A DNA stretch of 38,444 bases from Aeromonadaceae bacterium (GTDB lineage: Bacteria > Pseudomonadota > Gammaproteobacteria > Enterobacterales > Aeromonadaceae), in the NCBI GenBank assembly GCA_021209335.1, contig JAJOIN010000080.1, forward strand, positions 1-38,444, read 5' to 3'. Under the pieces are notes generated by a model, which had not been told where the DNA came from, ran no database searches, and saw only the letters and a program-made list of their open reading frames with translations. This document shows, one piece after another, positions 8,149 through 16,274 of the stretch (its first letter is position 1; each line of letters begins with the position of its first letter). A program made the position numbers and the translations under genes.

Positions 8149-9570
8149 TTAGAGCTCGCTCAGATAGCGGGCCAGCGCCTTGATGATCCCCACCTTGTCC
8201 GGCTGCTGCTGGTACTGCTCCAGCAGGGTTTCGAGCTTCAACACGAAGCCGTCGGCCTGGGTTTCGAGCCGGCTGGCGCAGTGGCGGCGCCAGCGGATCA
8301 GCTCCTCCTCGCTCAGGGTCTGGGGAAAGTTGCGGGCCCGGTAGCGAAACAGCAGCTCCGGCAGGCGAGGGTCGTTGAAGGCATAGGGATGGCTGCCCAA
8401 TTGCTCCGGCGGGGTGGCCAGGATCAGCGCCAGGGTGGCCTTGTCCGCATCGCTCAAGAAGCCCCGATACAGCTGCAGATCCACATCCTGACTCTCGCTG
8501 AATTCCCGCTCCATACCGTACACCGCCAGCAGCTTCTCCCGGATCTCGGGATGGCGGCGCAGGGTGTCCAGGCTCTGGCGACAGCGGGCCCGATCCAGTC
8601 CCAGCGCGTCGGCCCGGGACTCGCTCAGGCTCGCCGCCGGCGCCAGCACAGGGCACTTGTTGATGTGTACCAGCTTGATACCGATGGGCGGCAGATCCCC
8701 CAGTTCGGCCCTGGGGGTGTAGAGCCGCTCGCAGATGGCCTCGGCGTCCAGCTCCACCAGCGGGCTGATGTCCTGGTTAAGATCCACCACGATCACGGCG
8801 TTGGCATTGCTGGGATGCCAGGCCACCGGCGCCACCCAGCTGACACAGCCCTGGGTGGCGGGGAACATGCCGGAGACATGCACCAGGGGCTTCATGCTGA
8901 TGAGGTCGATGAGCGCCTTGACCTTGTGTTTGCTGCGCAGGTCAAACAGGTAGTCGAACAGCCTGGGCTGGGCCTGACGGATGAGCTTGGCCAGGGCTAT
9001 GGTGGCCAGCACGTCGCTCAAGGCATCGTGGGCGTGCTCGTGGGCGAGGCCATTGGCGGCGGTGAGGCGTTCGAGCTTGAAGCTGGGCTTGCCCTCGTCG
9101 TCATACACCCAGTGGATCCCGTCGGGGCGCAGGGCGTAGCAGGCGCGCACCAGATCCAGCAGATCCCAGCGGGAGTTGCCTTGCTGCCAGCTGTAGCCGT
9201 AGGGGTCCATCAGGTTGCGGTAGAGGGTGTAGCGGGTCACCTCGTCGTCGAAGCGCAGGTTGTTGTAGCCCAGGATGCAGGTCTGGGGCACCGAGAATTC
9301 CCGGTGAATGGCCTGGATGAAGGCGGACTCGCTCACCCCCAGCTGGTTCACCTTCTGCGGCGTGATGCCGGTGATGAGACAGGCCTCGGGCTCGGGCAGG
9401 TAATCCGGCGCCAGCTGGCAGTAGATCACCAGGGGCTCGCCGATGAGGTTGAGCTCGGCATCGGTGCGGACGCCGGCAAACTGGGCCGGCCGATCACGCC
9501 CGGGGTGGGTCCCGAAGGTTTCGTAGTCGTGGAAGTAGAAGCTGGGCTGAGACGGATTCACGGTCTGCAC
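8149..9570 (-). CDS. sbcB: exodeoxyribonuclease I
   Basis: A 473-aa DEDDh 3'-5' exonuclease specific for single-stranded DNA, used in mismatch repair and recombination (E. coli SbcB is 475 aa). The catalytic pair D15/E17 lies in FHDYETFG, at the same positions as in E. coli. The ExoII-type block is LGYNNLRFDDE and the ExoIII-type His/Asp block is AHDALSDVLATI. SH3-like and C-terminal helical domains follow (WVAPVAWHPSN). The predicted start is GTG at 9570; a second GTG three codons on is possible. The gene is monocistronic and ends before the terminator at 8106-8131. Confidence 0.96.
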   Translation of the reverse strand: MQTVNPSQPSFYFHDYETFGTHPGRDRPAQFAGVRTDAELNLIGEPLVIYCQLAPDYLPEPEACLITGITPQKVNQLGVSESAFIQAIHREFSVPQTCILGYNNLRFDDEVTRYTLYRNLMDPYGYSWQQGNSRWDLLDLVRACYALRPDGIHWVYDDEGKPSFKLERLTAANGLAHEHAHDALSDVLATIALAKLIRQAQPRLFDYLFDLRSKHKVKALIDLISMKPLVHVSGMFPATQGCVSWVAPVAWHPSNANAVIVVDLNQDISPLVELDAEAICERLYTPRAELGDLPPIGIKLVHINKCPVLAPAASLSESRADALGLDRARCRQSLDTLRRHPEIREKLLAVYGMEREFSESQDVDLQLYRGFLSDADKATLALILATPPEQLGSHPYAFNDPRLPELLFRYRARNFPQTLSEEELIRWRRHCASRLETQADGFVLKLETLLEQYQQQPDKVGIIKALARYLSEL

Positions 9571-9641
9571 TAACTCTGCGGTTGGCCGGACAAGGTGGCA
9601 GAGTATCGCCCAAGGGGCGCCGCTGTGCCACCGTCTTGCGC

Positions 9642-10625
<984 letters not shown>

Positions 10626-10667
10626 GCGCTGCTCCTTGGACGTGGAAAGGGTGAATAAGCCTGATGA

Positions 10668-11324
10668 TCAGGTCGTAATGGGTGCCGGGCGTGGCAGTCC
10701 GGCCAAATAAAACTCGACAAAGCTATCCAGCGGTGCGGCGCTCTTGACCAGCCGGGCCCGCATCACGGCGCCCTCCCAGCCAAGCCAGAACACCTGGGCC
10801 AGGGCCACACAGTCGGCCTGGGGGGCCAGCTCGCCGGCACGCACCGCGTCGGCAAGGCAGGCCGCCAACAGCCGTTGCCAGTGGGCAAAGGTGGACTCCA
10901 GGGCCTGGGCGTAGGCCTGGGGCAGTACCCCTATCTCCTGACCCAGATTGCCCACCAGGCAGCCACGACGGTAGTCATGGCGCGCCAGGCCGGTCTTGGC
11001 ATCCGCGACAAACGCTGCCAGTCGGGCCAGCGGCGTCAGGTTCGGGTTGTCAAAATGGCGCTTGAGCTTGCGGGCAAAGTAGTGGTCATAGGCCTCCAGC
11101 ACCGCCAGGCCGAAGGCCTCCTTGCTGGCGAAGTAGTGGTAGAAGGAGCCCTTGGGCACCCCGGCGGCCTTGAGCAGGCCGTCGAGGCCGCTGGCATAGA
11201 AGCCGTATTCGGTCAGGGCGGCCAGACCCGCGCGGATCAGGGCCTCACGGCTCTGCTCTTGTGATTGGCTGGTCTTAGGCGGGCGGCCGGGGCCGCGGCG
11301 TGCTGAAGCATGAATGGTCGTCAT
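10668..11324 (-). CDS. acuR: TetR family regulator, AcuR-like
   Basis: A 218-aa TetR-fold repressor. The basic N-terminal tail (RRGPGRPP) is followed by the DNA-binding HTH (GLDGLLKAAGVPKGSFYHYFASKEAFGLAV, residues ~48-77). The ligand domain carries the stretch RRGCLVGNLGQEIG and WLGWEGA, which I recognise from AcuR of Rhodobacter, the acrylate-responsive repressor of acuI and dddL. It probably represses itself and acuI. No ribosome site is visible before the ATG at 11324, and the putative operator starts only 2 bases upstream, so a leaderless transcript or an unusual start is possible. Confidence 0.85.
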   Translation of the reverse strand: MTTIHASARRGPGRPPKTSQSQEQSREALIRAGLAALTEYGFYASGLDGLLKAAGVPKGSFYHYFASKEAFGLAVLEAYDHYFARKLKRHFDNPNLTPLARLAAFVADAKTGLARHDYRRGCLVGNLGQEIGVLPQAYAQALESTFAHWQRLLAACLADAVRAGELAPQADCVALAQVFWLGWEGAVMRARLVKSAAPLDSFVEFYLAGLPRPAPITT

Positions 11325-11326
11325 TC

Positions 11327-11358
11327 GACAATTGTAGACCGATCGTTTTTAAATTGTC
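11327..11358. promoter_or_regulatory. candidate AcuR operator/promoter region
   Basis: An inverted repeat GACAATT (11327-11333) / AATTGTC (11352-11358) encloses TAGACCGATCG, a half-dyad similar to the TAGACC arms seen at operators of NemR-type TetR repressors. It directly abuts the acuR start codon and also lies in the ~80-base gap shared with the 3' end of the flavoprotein gene. Assignment to AcuR is by position. Confidence 0.5.
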
Positions 11359-11402
11359 AGCCCTCAATTATTGCAGCCAAAGCCCAGCCAAGACGTGGCG
11401 GC

Positions 11403-12656
11403 TTAACGATTCAGGTAGTGGAGCAGGCCCAGGGCGGCTGTGTGGGCGGTGGCATAACAGCCGGTGAGCAGGTAACCACCGGTGGGGGCCTCCCAGTCCA
11501 GCATCTCGCCGGCGGCAAACAGGCCGGGCTGGTGGCGCAGCATCAGGCCCTCATCCAGCGCCGACAGGCAGATACCGCCGGCGGTGCTGATGGCCTCATC
11601 CAGGGGACGGGTGCGGGTGAGGGTCAGGGGCAGGGCCTTGATGGCCTGGGCCAGCAGCGGCATCTGCTGCAGGGTGTCGGCGGGCAGGCATTCGCGCAGC
11701 AAGCCGGCCTTGACGCCATCGAGCTTGAGCCGGCTGCGCAGGTGATTGGCCAGGGATTTGCTGCCACGGGATTGGCTCAGGGCGCTGAGCACCTGATCTT
11801 CGCTGCGATCGGGCAGCAGATCCAGCCACACCCTGGCCTGGCCCTGTTCGGCCAGCTGGCGGCGCAGCAGCGGCACGAAGGGATAGATCAGGCTGCCCTC
11901 GATGCCGCTGGCGGTGATCATGGCCTCGCCGCGTTTGTTTTGCATGCCGGCAGGGGTGTCACAGCTGAGCACCACTGTCTTGAGCGGTTCACCGGCGAAG
12001 CGCTGGGCGAAGTGGTCGCTCCAGTCGCAGTCGAAGCCGCAGTTGGCCGGTTGTAAGGGGGCCACCTCGACACCGGCGGCCGCCAGGGTGGGCAGCCAGC
12101 TGCCGTCCGAGCCCAGCCGCGACCAGCTGCCCCCTCCCAGGGCCAGCAGGGTGGCCTGAGCCGTGCGAACCACGGGGCCCTCCGGGGTATCGAAGCGCAG
12201 GGCGCCGCCCTCGTTCCAACCTTGCCAGCGGTGGCGCGGGTAGAAGCGTACACCGGCTTGCTTGAGCCGTTGCAGCCAGGCCCGCAGCAGGGGGGCGGCC
12301 TTCATGTCGCTGGGAAACACCCGGCCCGAGCTGCCGACGAAGGTCTCAACCCCCAAGCCCTGGGCCCACTGCCGCAGCGCATCGGCACCAAAGGCCATCA
12401 GCTGGGGCGTCATCCAGTCGCTGGCCTCGTAGTAGCGCCGGCAGAAGTCCGCCAGGGGCTCGCCGTGAGTGAGGTTAAGACCACCTCGGCCGGCTTGCAG
12501 GAACTTGCGGCCCACCGAGGGCATACGGTCATACAGATCGACGGCCCAGCCCTGCTGACTTATGATCTCGGCGGCAAACAGACCGGCCGGCCCGCCGCCT
12601 ATGATGCACACGGGCGCCTGGTGGGCTGGAAGGGTCGCTTGGGGACTGAGTGTCAT
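11403..12656 (-). CDS. TIGR03862/HI0933-family (BaiN-like) flavoprotein
   Basis: A 417-aa FAD-dependent protein. The dinucleotide-binding site is IGGGPAGLFAAE at residues ~19-30. The family-specific second motif GRKFLQAGRGGLNLTH follows at ~49-64. A C-terminal FAD-binding segment contains TAGGICLSALDEGLMLR and the terminal GEMLDWEAPTGGYLLTGCYATA. It belongs to the HI0933/YhiN superfamily, whose reaction is not established; BaiN is annotated as a bile-acid reductase only in some gut bacteria, so I do not transfer that function. The ATG at 12656 has AAGGCAGG upstream. It is divergent from acpH. Confidence 0.88.
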   Translation of the reverse strand: MTLSPQATLPAHQAPVCIIGGGPAGLFAAEIISQQGWAVDLYDRMPSVGRKFLQAGRGGLNLTHGEPLADFCRRYYEASDWMTPQLMAFGADALRQWAQGLGVETFVGSSGRVFPSDMKAAPLLRAWLQRLKQAGVRFYPRHRWQGWNEGGALRFDTPEGPVVRTAQATLLALGGGSWSRLGSDGSWLPTLAAAGVEVAPLQPANCGFDCDWSDHFAQRFAGEPLKTVVLSCDTPAGMQNKRGEAMITASGIEGSLIYPFVPLLRRQLAEQGQARVWLDLLPDRSEDQVLSALSQSRGSKSLANHLRSRLKLDGVKAGLLRECLPADTLQQMPLLAQAIKALPLTLTRTRPLDEAISTAGGICLSALDEGLMLRHQPGLFAAGEMLDWEAPTGGYLLTGCYATAHTAALGLLHYLNR

Positions 12657-12767
12657 ATGCCTGCCTTGGGTACTAGGGCCGATTGCCCGGCAGTGTAGTC
12701 AGGGGGGCCTGCAGGTCAAGGGAAACCGTGGCCTCAGCAGCGGCTGGCAGAAGGATGGACTCACATC

Positions 12768-13391
12768 ATGAATTTTTTGGCACACCTGCTGCTCTCCGGC
12801 AGCGAGCCGGCCCACCAGATCGGCGGTCTGCTGGGGGATTTTGTCAAAGGCCCACTGCCGGGCAGCCTGCCGGCGGATCTGGCGCTGGGAGTGGCACTGC
12901 ATCGGCAGATCGATGTGCAGACCGACGCTCATCCACTGTTTGGGCAAAGCTGCGCGCGGATCAGCGCACAGCGGCGGCGGGTGGCCGGCATCATGGTGGA
13001 CTTGTTTTACGACCACTACCTGGTGCGCCATTGGTCACGCTTTTGCGGGCAATCGCTGGATCACTATCTGGACTGTTTCTATGCCGCCCTGGCGCGGCGT
13101 CACGGTCAACTGCCGGCGCGGCTGCAGGGGATCTGGCCGCGGATGCGTGATCAGGCCTGGTTACAATCCTACGGTGAGATCGACAGCGTCGGCTGGGCAC
13201 TGGACAGTCTGGCCCGGCGGCATCCCAGGCTGGAGGAACGCTTGCTGGGCAGTGGCGAAGAGCTGATGTGGCATTACACAGCGTTAGAGCAGGACTTTCT
13301 GGCGTTGTTTCCCCAGCTGCAGGCGTTCTCCTGCGCCTGGTTAGGGGCGCGGCAAGGGACGGGAGGCGGCAAACCGGTTCCTGTGCCTTAG
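12768..13391 (+). CDS. acpH: acyl carrier protein phosphodiesterase
   Basis: A 207-aa member of the AcpH family, which removes the 4'-phosphopantetheine prosthetic group from holo-ACP. The N-terminus MNFLAHLLLSG, then GGLLGDFVKG with the conserved Asp, matches E. coli AcpH (193 aa). The HD-like histidines appear in ALHRQID and DLFYDHYLVRHW. The last ~15 residues (GTGGGKPVPVP) exceed the usual length and look non-conserved. GAAGGA lies upstream of the ATG. It forms a divergent pair with the flavoprotein gene across a 111-base gap. Confidence 0.92.
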   Translation: MNFLAHLLLSGSEPAHQIGGLLGDFVKGPLPGSLPADLALGVALHRQIDVQTDAHPLFGQSCARISAQRRRVAGIMVDLFYDHYLVRHWSRFCGQSLDHYLDCFYAALARRHGQLPARLQGIWPRMRDQAWLQSYGEIDSVGWALDSLARRHPRLEERLLGSGEELMWHYTALEQDFLALFPQLQAFSCAWLGARQGTGGGKPVPVP

Positions 13392-13400
13392 GCATAAAAT

Positions 13401-13427
13401 AGCCAAGGAGCCGGTGGCTCCTTGGCT
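13401..13427 (-). terminator. Rho-independent terminator of the 65-aa gene
   Basis: A perfect 12-bp stem AGCCAAGGAGCC / GGCTCCTTGGCT with a 3-base loop. On the minus strand it is followed by ATTTTATG, so it best serves the small gene at 13515-13712. From the plus side (acpH) the stem is present but no T tract follows. Confidence 0.8.
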
Positions 13428-13514
13428 GGATGGGCATTCGTCAGTCGTTAAGACGCTTGCAAACACACCTGGTATCAAATTGGCAGATTAACGCTGCAGG
13501 TTGCCGGATTGCGT

Positions 13515-13712
13515 TTAGCGCAACAGGCTGCTCTCTCGGGTATCCCAGCCGTGAAATTCACGGATAGCCTGGGAAACCATCTCCTCTTCCCGCAGTCCGA
13601 ACGGTAATCCCTTGTTGATGCAGTGGCTCTTGGCCTCCTGATAGGGGGAAGCACAATTGTTCATGGCATCAAATACCTGCGCCTTGATCCTTGAGTAGTC
13701 TATGCGTTGCAT
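13515..13712 (-). CDS. conserved small hypothetical protein (65 aa)
   Basis: A 65-aa soluble, charged protein with two Cys residues (NNCASP and SHCINKG) and no signal peptide or membrane segment. I regard it as real. GAAGGAG stands 7 bases before the ATG, a TTGACA promoter lies upstream, and a strong terminator follows the stop by ~90 bases, so it has its own complete transcription unit. The function is unknown. The sequence reads as a compact helical fold (SRIKAQVFDAMNNC, then EEEMVSQAIREFHGW). A regulatory or stress-related small protein is plausible but unsupported. Confidence 0.75.
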   Translation of the reverse strand: MQRIDYSRIKAQVFDAMNNCASPYQEAKSHCINKGLPFGLREEEMVSQAIREFHGWDTRESSLLR

Positions 13713-13739
13713 GGCTTGCTCCTTCGGTTAGGTGGGTCC

Positions 13740-13768
13740 GTTAATGGAGTAGACAAGGGTTCTGTCAA
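13740..13768 (-). promoter_or_regulatory. sigma-70 promoter of the 65-aa gene
   Basis: On the minus strand a perfect -35 TTGACA (13763-13768 on the plus strand reads TGTCAA) is followed after 16 bases by CATTAA as a weak -10. The start codon is ~30 bases further on, preceded by GAAGGAG. Confidence 0.55.
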
Positions 13769-13871
13769 AAAGTTCGCACAAATAATAATCAGTGGCGGGT
13801 TTCGCGATCTTGGACACAATTTAGCCAGACTTGACTGGCCGTGCTGACGACGGCTTTTTCCGCACACCTCT

Positions 13872-13899
13872 TTGCCAGGTCGCCGGGACAGGCTACTAT
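13872..13899 (+). promoter_or_regulatory. sigma-70 promoter of cvfB
   Basis: TTGCCA (13872-13877) and TACTAT (13894-13899) are spaced by 16 bases. This predicts a transcript start near 13906 and argues that the translation start is at 13940, not at an upstream in-frame ATG (13898) that overlaps the -10 element. Confidence 0.5.
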
Positions 13900-13939
13900 G
13901 TCGACCCTTTGTGACATCCCTGCTAGAGCGAGTTCCCCC

Positions 13940-14797
13940 ATGGTGCAATTAGGCCAAATGAATCATCTCCCCATCGTCGAACTGGATGCCAAGGGGGCCT
14001 GGCTGGATGTGGGGGACTATGGCGAGCTGTTTTTGCCACGCCGTCATGTGCCGCAGGAGGCCGAAGTGGGCCAGACCCTGGCAGTGTTTGTCTATCTGAA
14101 CGGCGATGGCGAGGCCGAGATCAGTGGTGAGGCTCCCTTGGCGAGGTTAGGCGAGTTTGCCGCCCTGCGGGTGGTTAGTGCCAACAAGATCGGCGCCTTC
14201 CTGGATTGGGGGTTAAAAAAAGACTTGTTCGTGCCGATCCGCGAACAGGCCGAGACCATGCAGGTGGGGCGTCACTATCTGGTGCGCCTGTATCTGGATG
14301 AACAGGGCCGGATGGCGGCCACCAGCAAGCTGGAGCGCTTCTTGCGTACCGATCTGCCCCCCTACCACAGCGGTGACAAGGTGCGTCTTATCATAGGTGC
14401 CCATACTCCGCTTGGCTTCAAGGCCATCGTGGATGAAGGCTACGCCGGCATGCTGTATCGCAACGAGGTGTTCGTCCGCCTGCCGGTGGGTCGTCGGCTG
14501 ACCGGTTATGTCAAACAGGTTCGTGACGATGGCAAGCTGGACATCAGCCTGCAAGCGCCTGGAGAGCAGGGTCGGGAAGTGGTGGCGGATAAGATACTGG
14601 CCCGGCTCCACAAGCAGCAGGGCTATCTGCCGGTCAGCGACCGCAGTGCCCCCGAGCTCATCGCCAACCTGTTTGGTGTCAGCAAGGGCCAGTTCAAGAA
14701 GGCCATCGGCAGCCTCTACAAGCAGGGTTTGATCCTGATCGAAGACGACGGCATCCGGCTGACACAGGCCGGTGAGGCGAGCGGGGCTGATGAGTAA
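13940..14797 (+). CDS. cvfB: S1-like RNA-binding protein, CvfB family
   Basis: A 285-aa cytoplasmic protein of the CvfB/YitL family, made of tandem S1-type OB-fold domains and a C-terminal winged helix. The family opening is VQLGQMNHLPIVELDAKGAWLD. The second S1-like domain begins at LRVVSANKIGAFLDWGLKKDLFVP, and a third at GYAGMLYRNEVF up to VRDDGKLDISLQAPG. The C-terminal ELIANLFGVSKGQFKKAIGSLYKQGLI is the winged-helix part. CvfB in Staphylococcus affects virulence-gene RNA levels; the role here is unknown. A later ATG at 13958 is an alternative start. It overlaps the next gene by 8 bases. Confidence 0.88.
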   Translation: MVQLGQMNHLPIVELDAKGAWLDVGDYGELFLPRRHVPQEAEVGQTLAVFVYLNGDGEAEISGEAPLARLGEFAALRVVSANKIGAFLDWGLKKDLFVPIREQAETMQVGRHYLVRLYLDEQGRMAATSKLERFLRTDLPPYHSGDKVRLIIGAHTPLGFKAIVDEGYAGMLYRNEVFVRLPVGRRLTGYVKQVRDDGKLDISLQAPGEQGREVVADKILARLHKQQGYLPVSDRSAPELIANLFGVSKGQFKKAIGSLYKQGLILIEDDGIRLTQAGEASGADE

Positions 14798-15110
14798 GAT
14801 CCCATCGCCCTGCCGTGGCCAGTGCCAGCTGGTGGGTGGGGTTTGTCTGGGCTGTGGACGTACCGGGCAGGAGATCAGCCACTGGTCTGTGATGTCTGAA
14901 TCGGCCCGGCAGCAGGTGATGGCGGCCCTGGCCGGCCGGCTGAGTACCCATGCCTGCCCGGCCTGTGGCGAGCCCAGCTATTGCGCCGTGGCGGCCGGTG
15001 CGCCTCAGCCGTGCTGGTGCATGGATCTGCCTTCTGCCGCCAGGGCCTCCGAGCCCGATGCGGCGGCCCTGTGCCTGTGCCGCCATTGTCTGGGCCAGCG
15101 ACTTAGCTGA
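14790..15110 (+). CDS. DUF1289 plus cysteine-rich CWC domain protein
   Basis: A 106-aa protein with two Cys-rich modules. Residues ~4-45 match DUF1289 (SPCRGQCQL, then CLGCGRTGQEISHW). Residues ~55-104 match the Cys-rich CWC family (CPACGEPSYC, then CWCMDLP, then CLCRHCLG). In total 13 or more Cys are arranged in pairs, as expected for zinc or iron-sulfur binding. Neither module has an assigned function. The ATG overlaps the end of cvfB in ATGAGTAA, so translation is probably coupled to that of the RNA-binding protein. Confidence 0.85.
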   Translation: MSKIPSPCRGQCQLVGGVCLGCGRTGQEISHWSVMSESARQQVMAALAGRLSTHACPACGEPSYCAVAAGAPQPCWCMDLPSAARASEPDAAALCLCRHCLGQRLS

Positions 15111-15177
15111 CGCCCCGGCCTGACACTCAGCACCCTAACCAGGCCGGCCGGTCGCCAAAAGCGCCGAGCCGGTGGCT

Positions 15178-15486
15178 TTAAGGCGCGGGCTTCCAACGAA
15201 TTGGCCAGGGTTGTGGCCGGCCGTCCAGTGGCACCAGTATCTTGGCGTACAGCTGGCTGAACTCTTGTTGATGATCCAGCAGTCCTACCCATACCTCCTG
15301 CCAGTCATGGGGGGCGAAGGCCGTGCCCAGCTCCTGTTGCCAACTGCTGTCCGGCGGGCCTGACTCGACGGCGCCGCGCTCTTCAAATTCCAGCGTCAAG
15401 TCCACCAGATCCTCGGCCGACAGGTGATCGGCGGCCAGTTGCAGAAAGTAGTCATAGGCTTGTTCTATCAGCTGATCCGCGGTCAT
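15178..15486 (-). CDS. conserved hypothetical protein (102 aa)
   Basis: A 102-aa acidic, soluble protein without signal peptide, membrane segment or Cys. It looks helical with many Trp residues in the second half (HDWQEVWVGLLDHQQEF, ending PQPWPIRWKPAP). I do not recognise a family. The ATG at 15486 has AAGGGGG upstream. Its upstream region contains the short repeat array at 15541-15637, which may be regulatory. It converges on the Cys-rich protein gene across a 67-base gap with no clear terminator. Confidence 0.65.
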   Translation of the reverse strand: MTADQLIEQAYDYFLQLAADHLSAEDLVDLTLEFEERGAVESGPPDSSWQQELGTAFAPHDWQEVWVGLLDHQQEFSQLYAKILVPLDGRPQPWPIRWKPAP

Positions 15487-15540
15487 GGGGATCCCCCTTA
15501 CAAGGCAAAATGGCTATTAGAGCAGAGCGGCCGGCATTTG

Positions 15541-15637
15541 TCCCATGGCACTATCCTCCAAGTGCCCCATGGCACTATCTCCAAGTGCCCCATGCCACTT
15601 CTCCATCTGTTATCAGCAAGTGACCTATGGCGCTATC
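15541..15637. repeat. four tandem degenerate ~22-bp repeats with internal dyads
   Basis: Units at 15541-15559, 15560-15582, 15583-15604 and 15618-15637 follow the pattern AAGTGCCCCATGGCACTATC, the second being the most complete. Each of the better copies contains the dyad AGTGCC-CCAT-GGCACT. The array occupies most of the 159-base gap between two minus-strand genes, 55-150 bases upstream of the 102-aa gene. It is not CRISPR-like, as there are no spacers. Operator clustering or a decaying satellite are the two readings. Confidence 0.7.
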
Positions 15638-15645
15638 AACCGGCT

Positions 15646-16101
15646 TTAAGGGCAGGGATAGCGCCCAAGGATACGCAGCTGGCTGTGTTGCCAGCTGTGC
15701 TGACGGTTGCTCAGGCAGCGCTCAAAGTCCAGCTGCAGGGACTGCATGCCGCCAGGGTAGCGGAATTGGCAGTGGCGCTGACCCAGCTCCAACAAGTCGG
15801 CGGCCCGTTTGAGCTCATAGCGGCGGGCATCCAGCTGCCCGGCATCGCAGCGGGCACCGGCGGCCGGTGCCTGCTGCTGCAGTGTCTGGTTGAGCTGGGC
15901 GGGTGTCGAGGATCGACTGGGCAGGGGCGGCGGCGTTACGGCCAGGTTAACCTTGTCAAAGGGGGTGCCGGCCGGCAGGTTGGCGGGCAGCATCTGGCCG
16001 TAGTGCAACTGCCCCTGGGCATCCCGCCAGCGATAGACATCCACTGCCTGCAACATCATGGGCAGCAGGGCGCCCAGCAAGAGAAACCAACGCAATGCCA
16101 A
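15646..16101 (-). CDS. DUF4124 domain-containing secreted protein
   Basis: A 151-aa protein with an N-terminal hydrophobic signal (LRWFLLLGALLPMMLQA), followed at once by the DUF4124 core VYRWRDAQGQLHYGQMLP. The middle is proline- and serine-rich. The C-terminal part has three Cys (ARCDAGQLD, RHCQFRYPG, ERCLSNRQ) plus one in the last residues. It is probably exported to the periplasm; function unknown. The start is TTG at 16101, with GAGG ~10 bases upstream; no in-frame ATG is near. It is divergent from dusC. Confidence 0.78.
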   Translation of the reverse strand: MALRWFLLLGALLPMMLQAVDVYRWRDAQGQLHYGQMLPANLPAGTPFDKVNLAVTPPPLPSRSSTPAQLNQTLQQQAPAAGARCDAGQLDARRYELKRAADLLELGQRHCQFRYPGGMQSLQLDFERCLSNRQHSWQHSQLRILGRYPCP

Positions 16102-16274
16102 GATGTCCGTGCCTCGGTATGGGGTTTGACCAGCAGTGTATCGGTTTTACCGCAGCGCCTGTAACCCCAAGCCCGCAAAACGGGGGCTCAGTCACGACGG
16201 CCCCGGCGGCAATCGCACCTTTTGTGGTGCGGGTCCCCATGGTAAGTTACGCCGCCTTGTGATGTGGAGTTGTC

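Noticed and set aside
8281-9573. Very long open frame (430 codons) opposite sbcB, and similar long frames opposite pncB, acuI, the ABC exporter and sap genes
   Set aside because: Typical of GC-rich coding DNA: the proteins are rich in Gly, Gln and His, lack family features and run antisense to genes with clear motifs.
15541-15637. CRISPR array
   Set aside because: Repeats are adjacent without unique spacers, degenerate, only four in number, and no cas gene is nearby.
16102-16274. A possible gene in the gap between the DUF4124 gene and dusC (open frame on the minus strand to 16240)
   Set aside because: The frame overlaps the DUF4124 coding region in another phase, has no ribosome site and no recognisable protein; the gap is read as a divergent promoter region.
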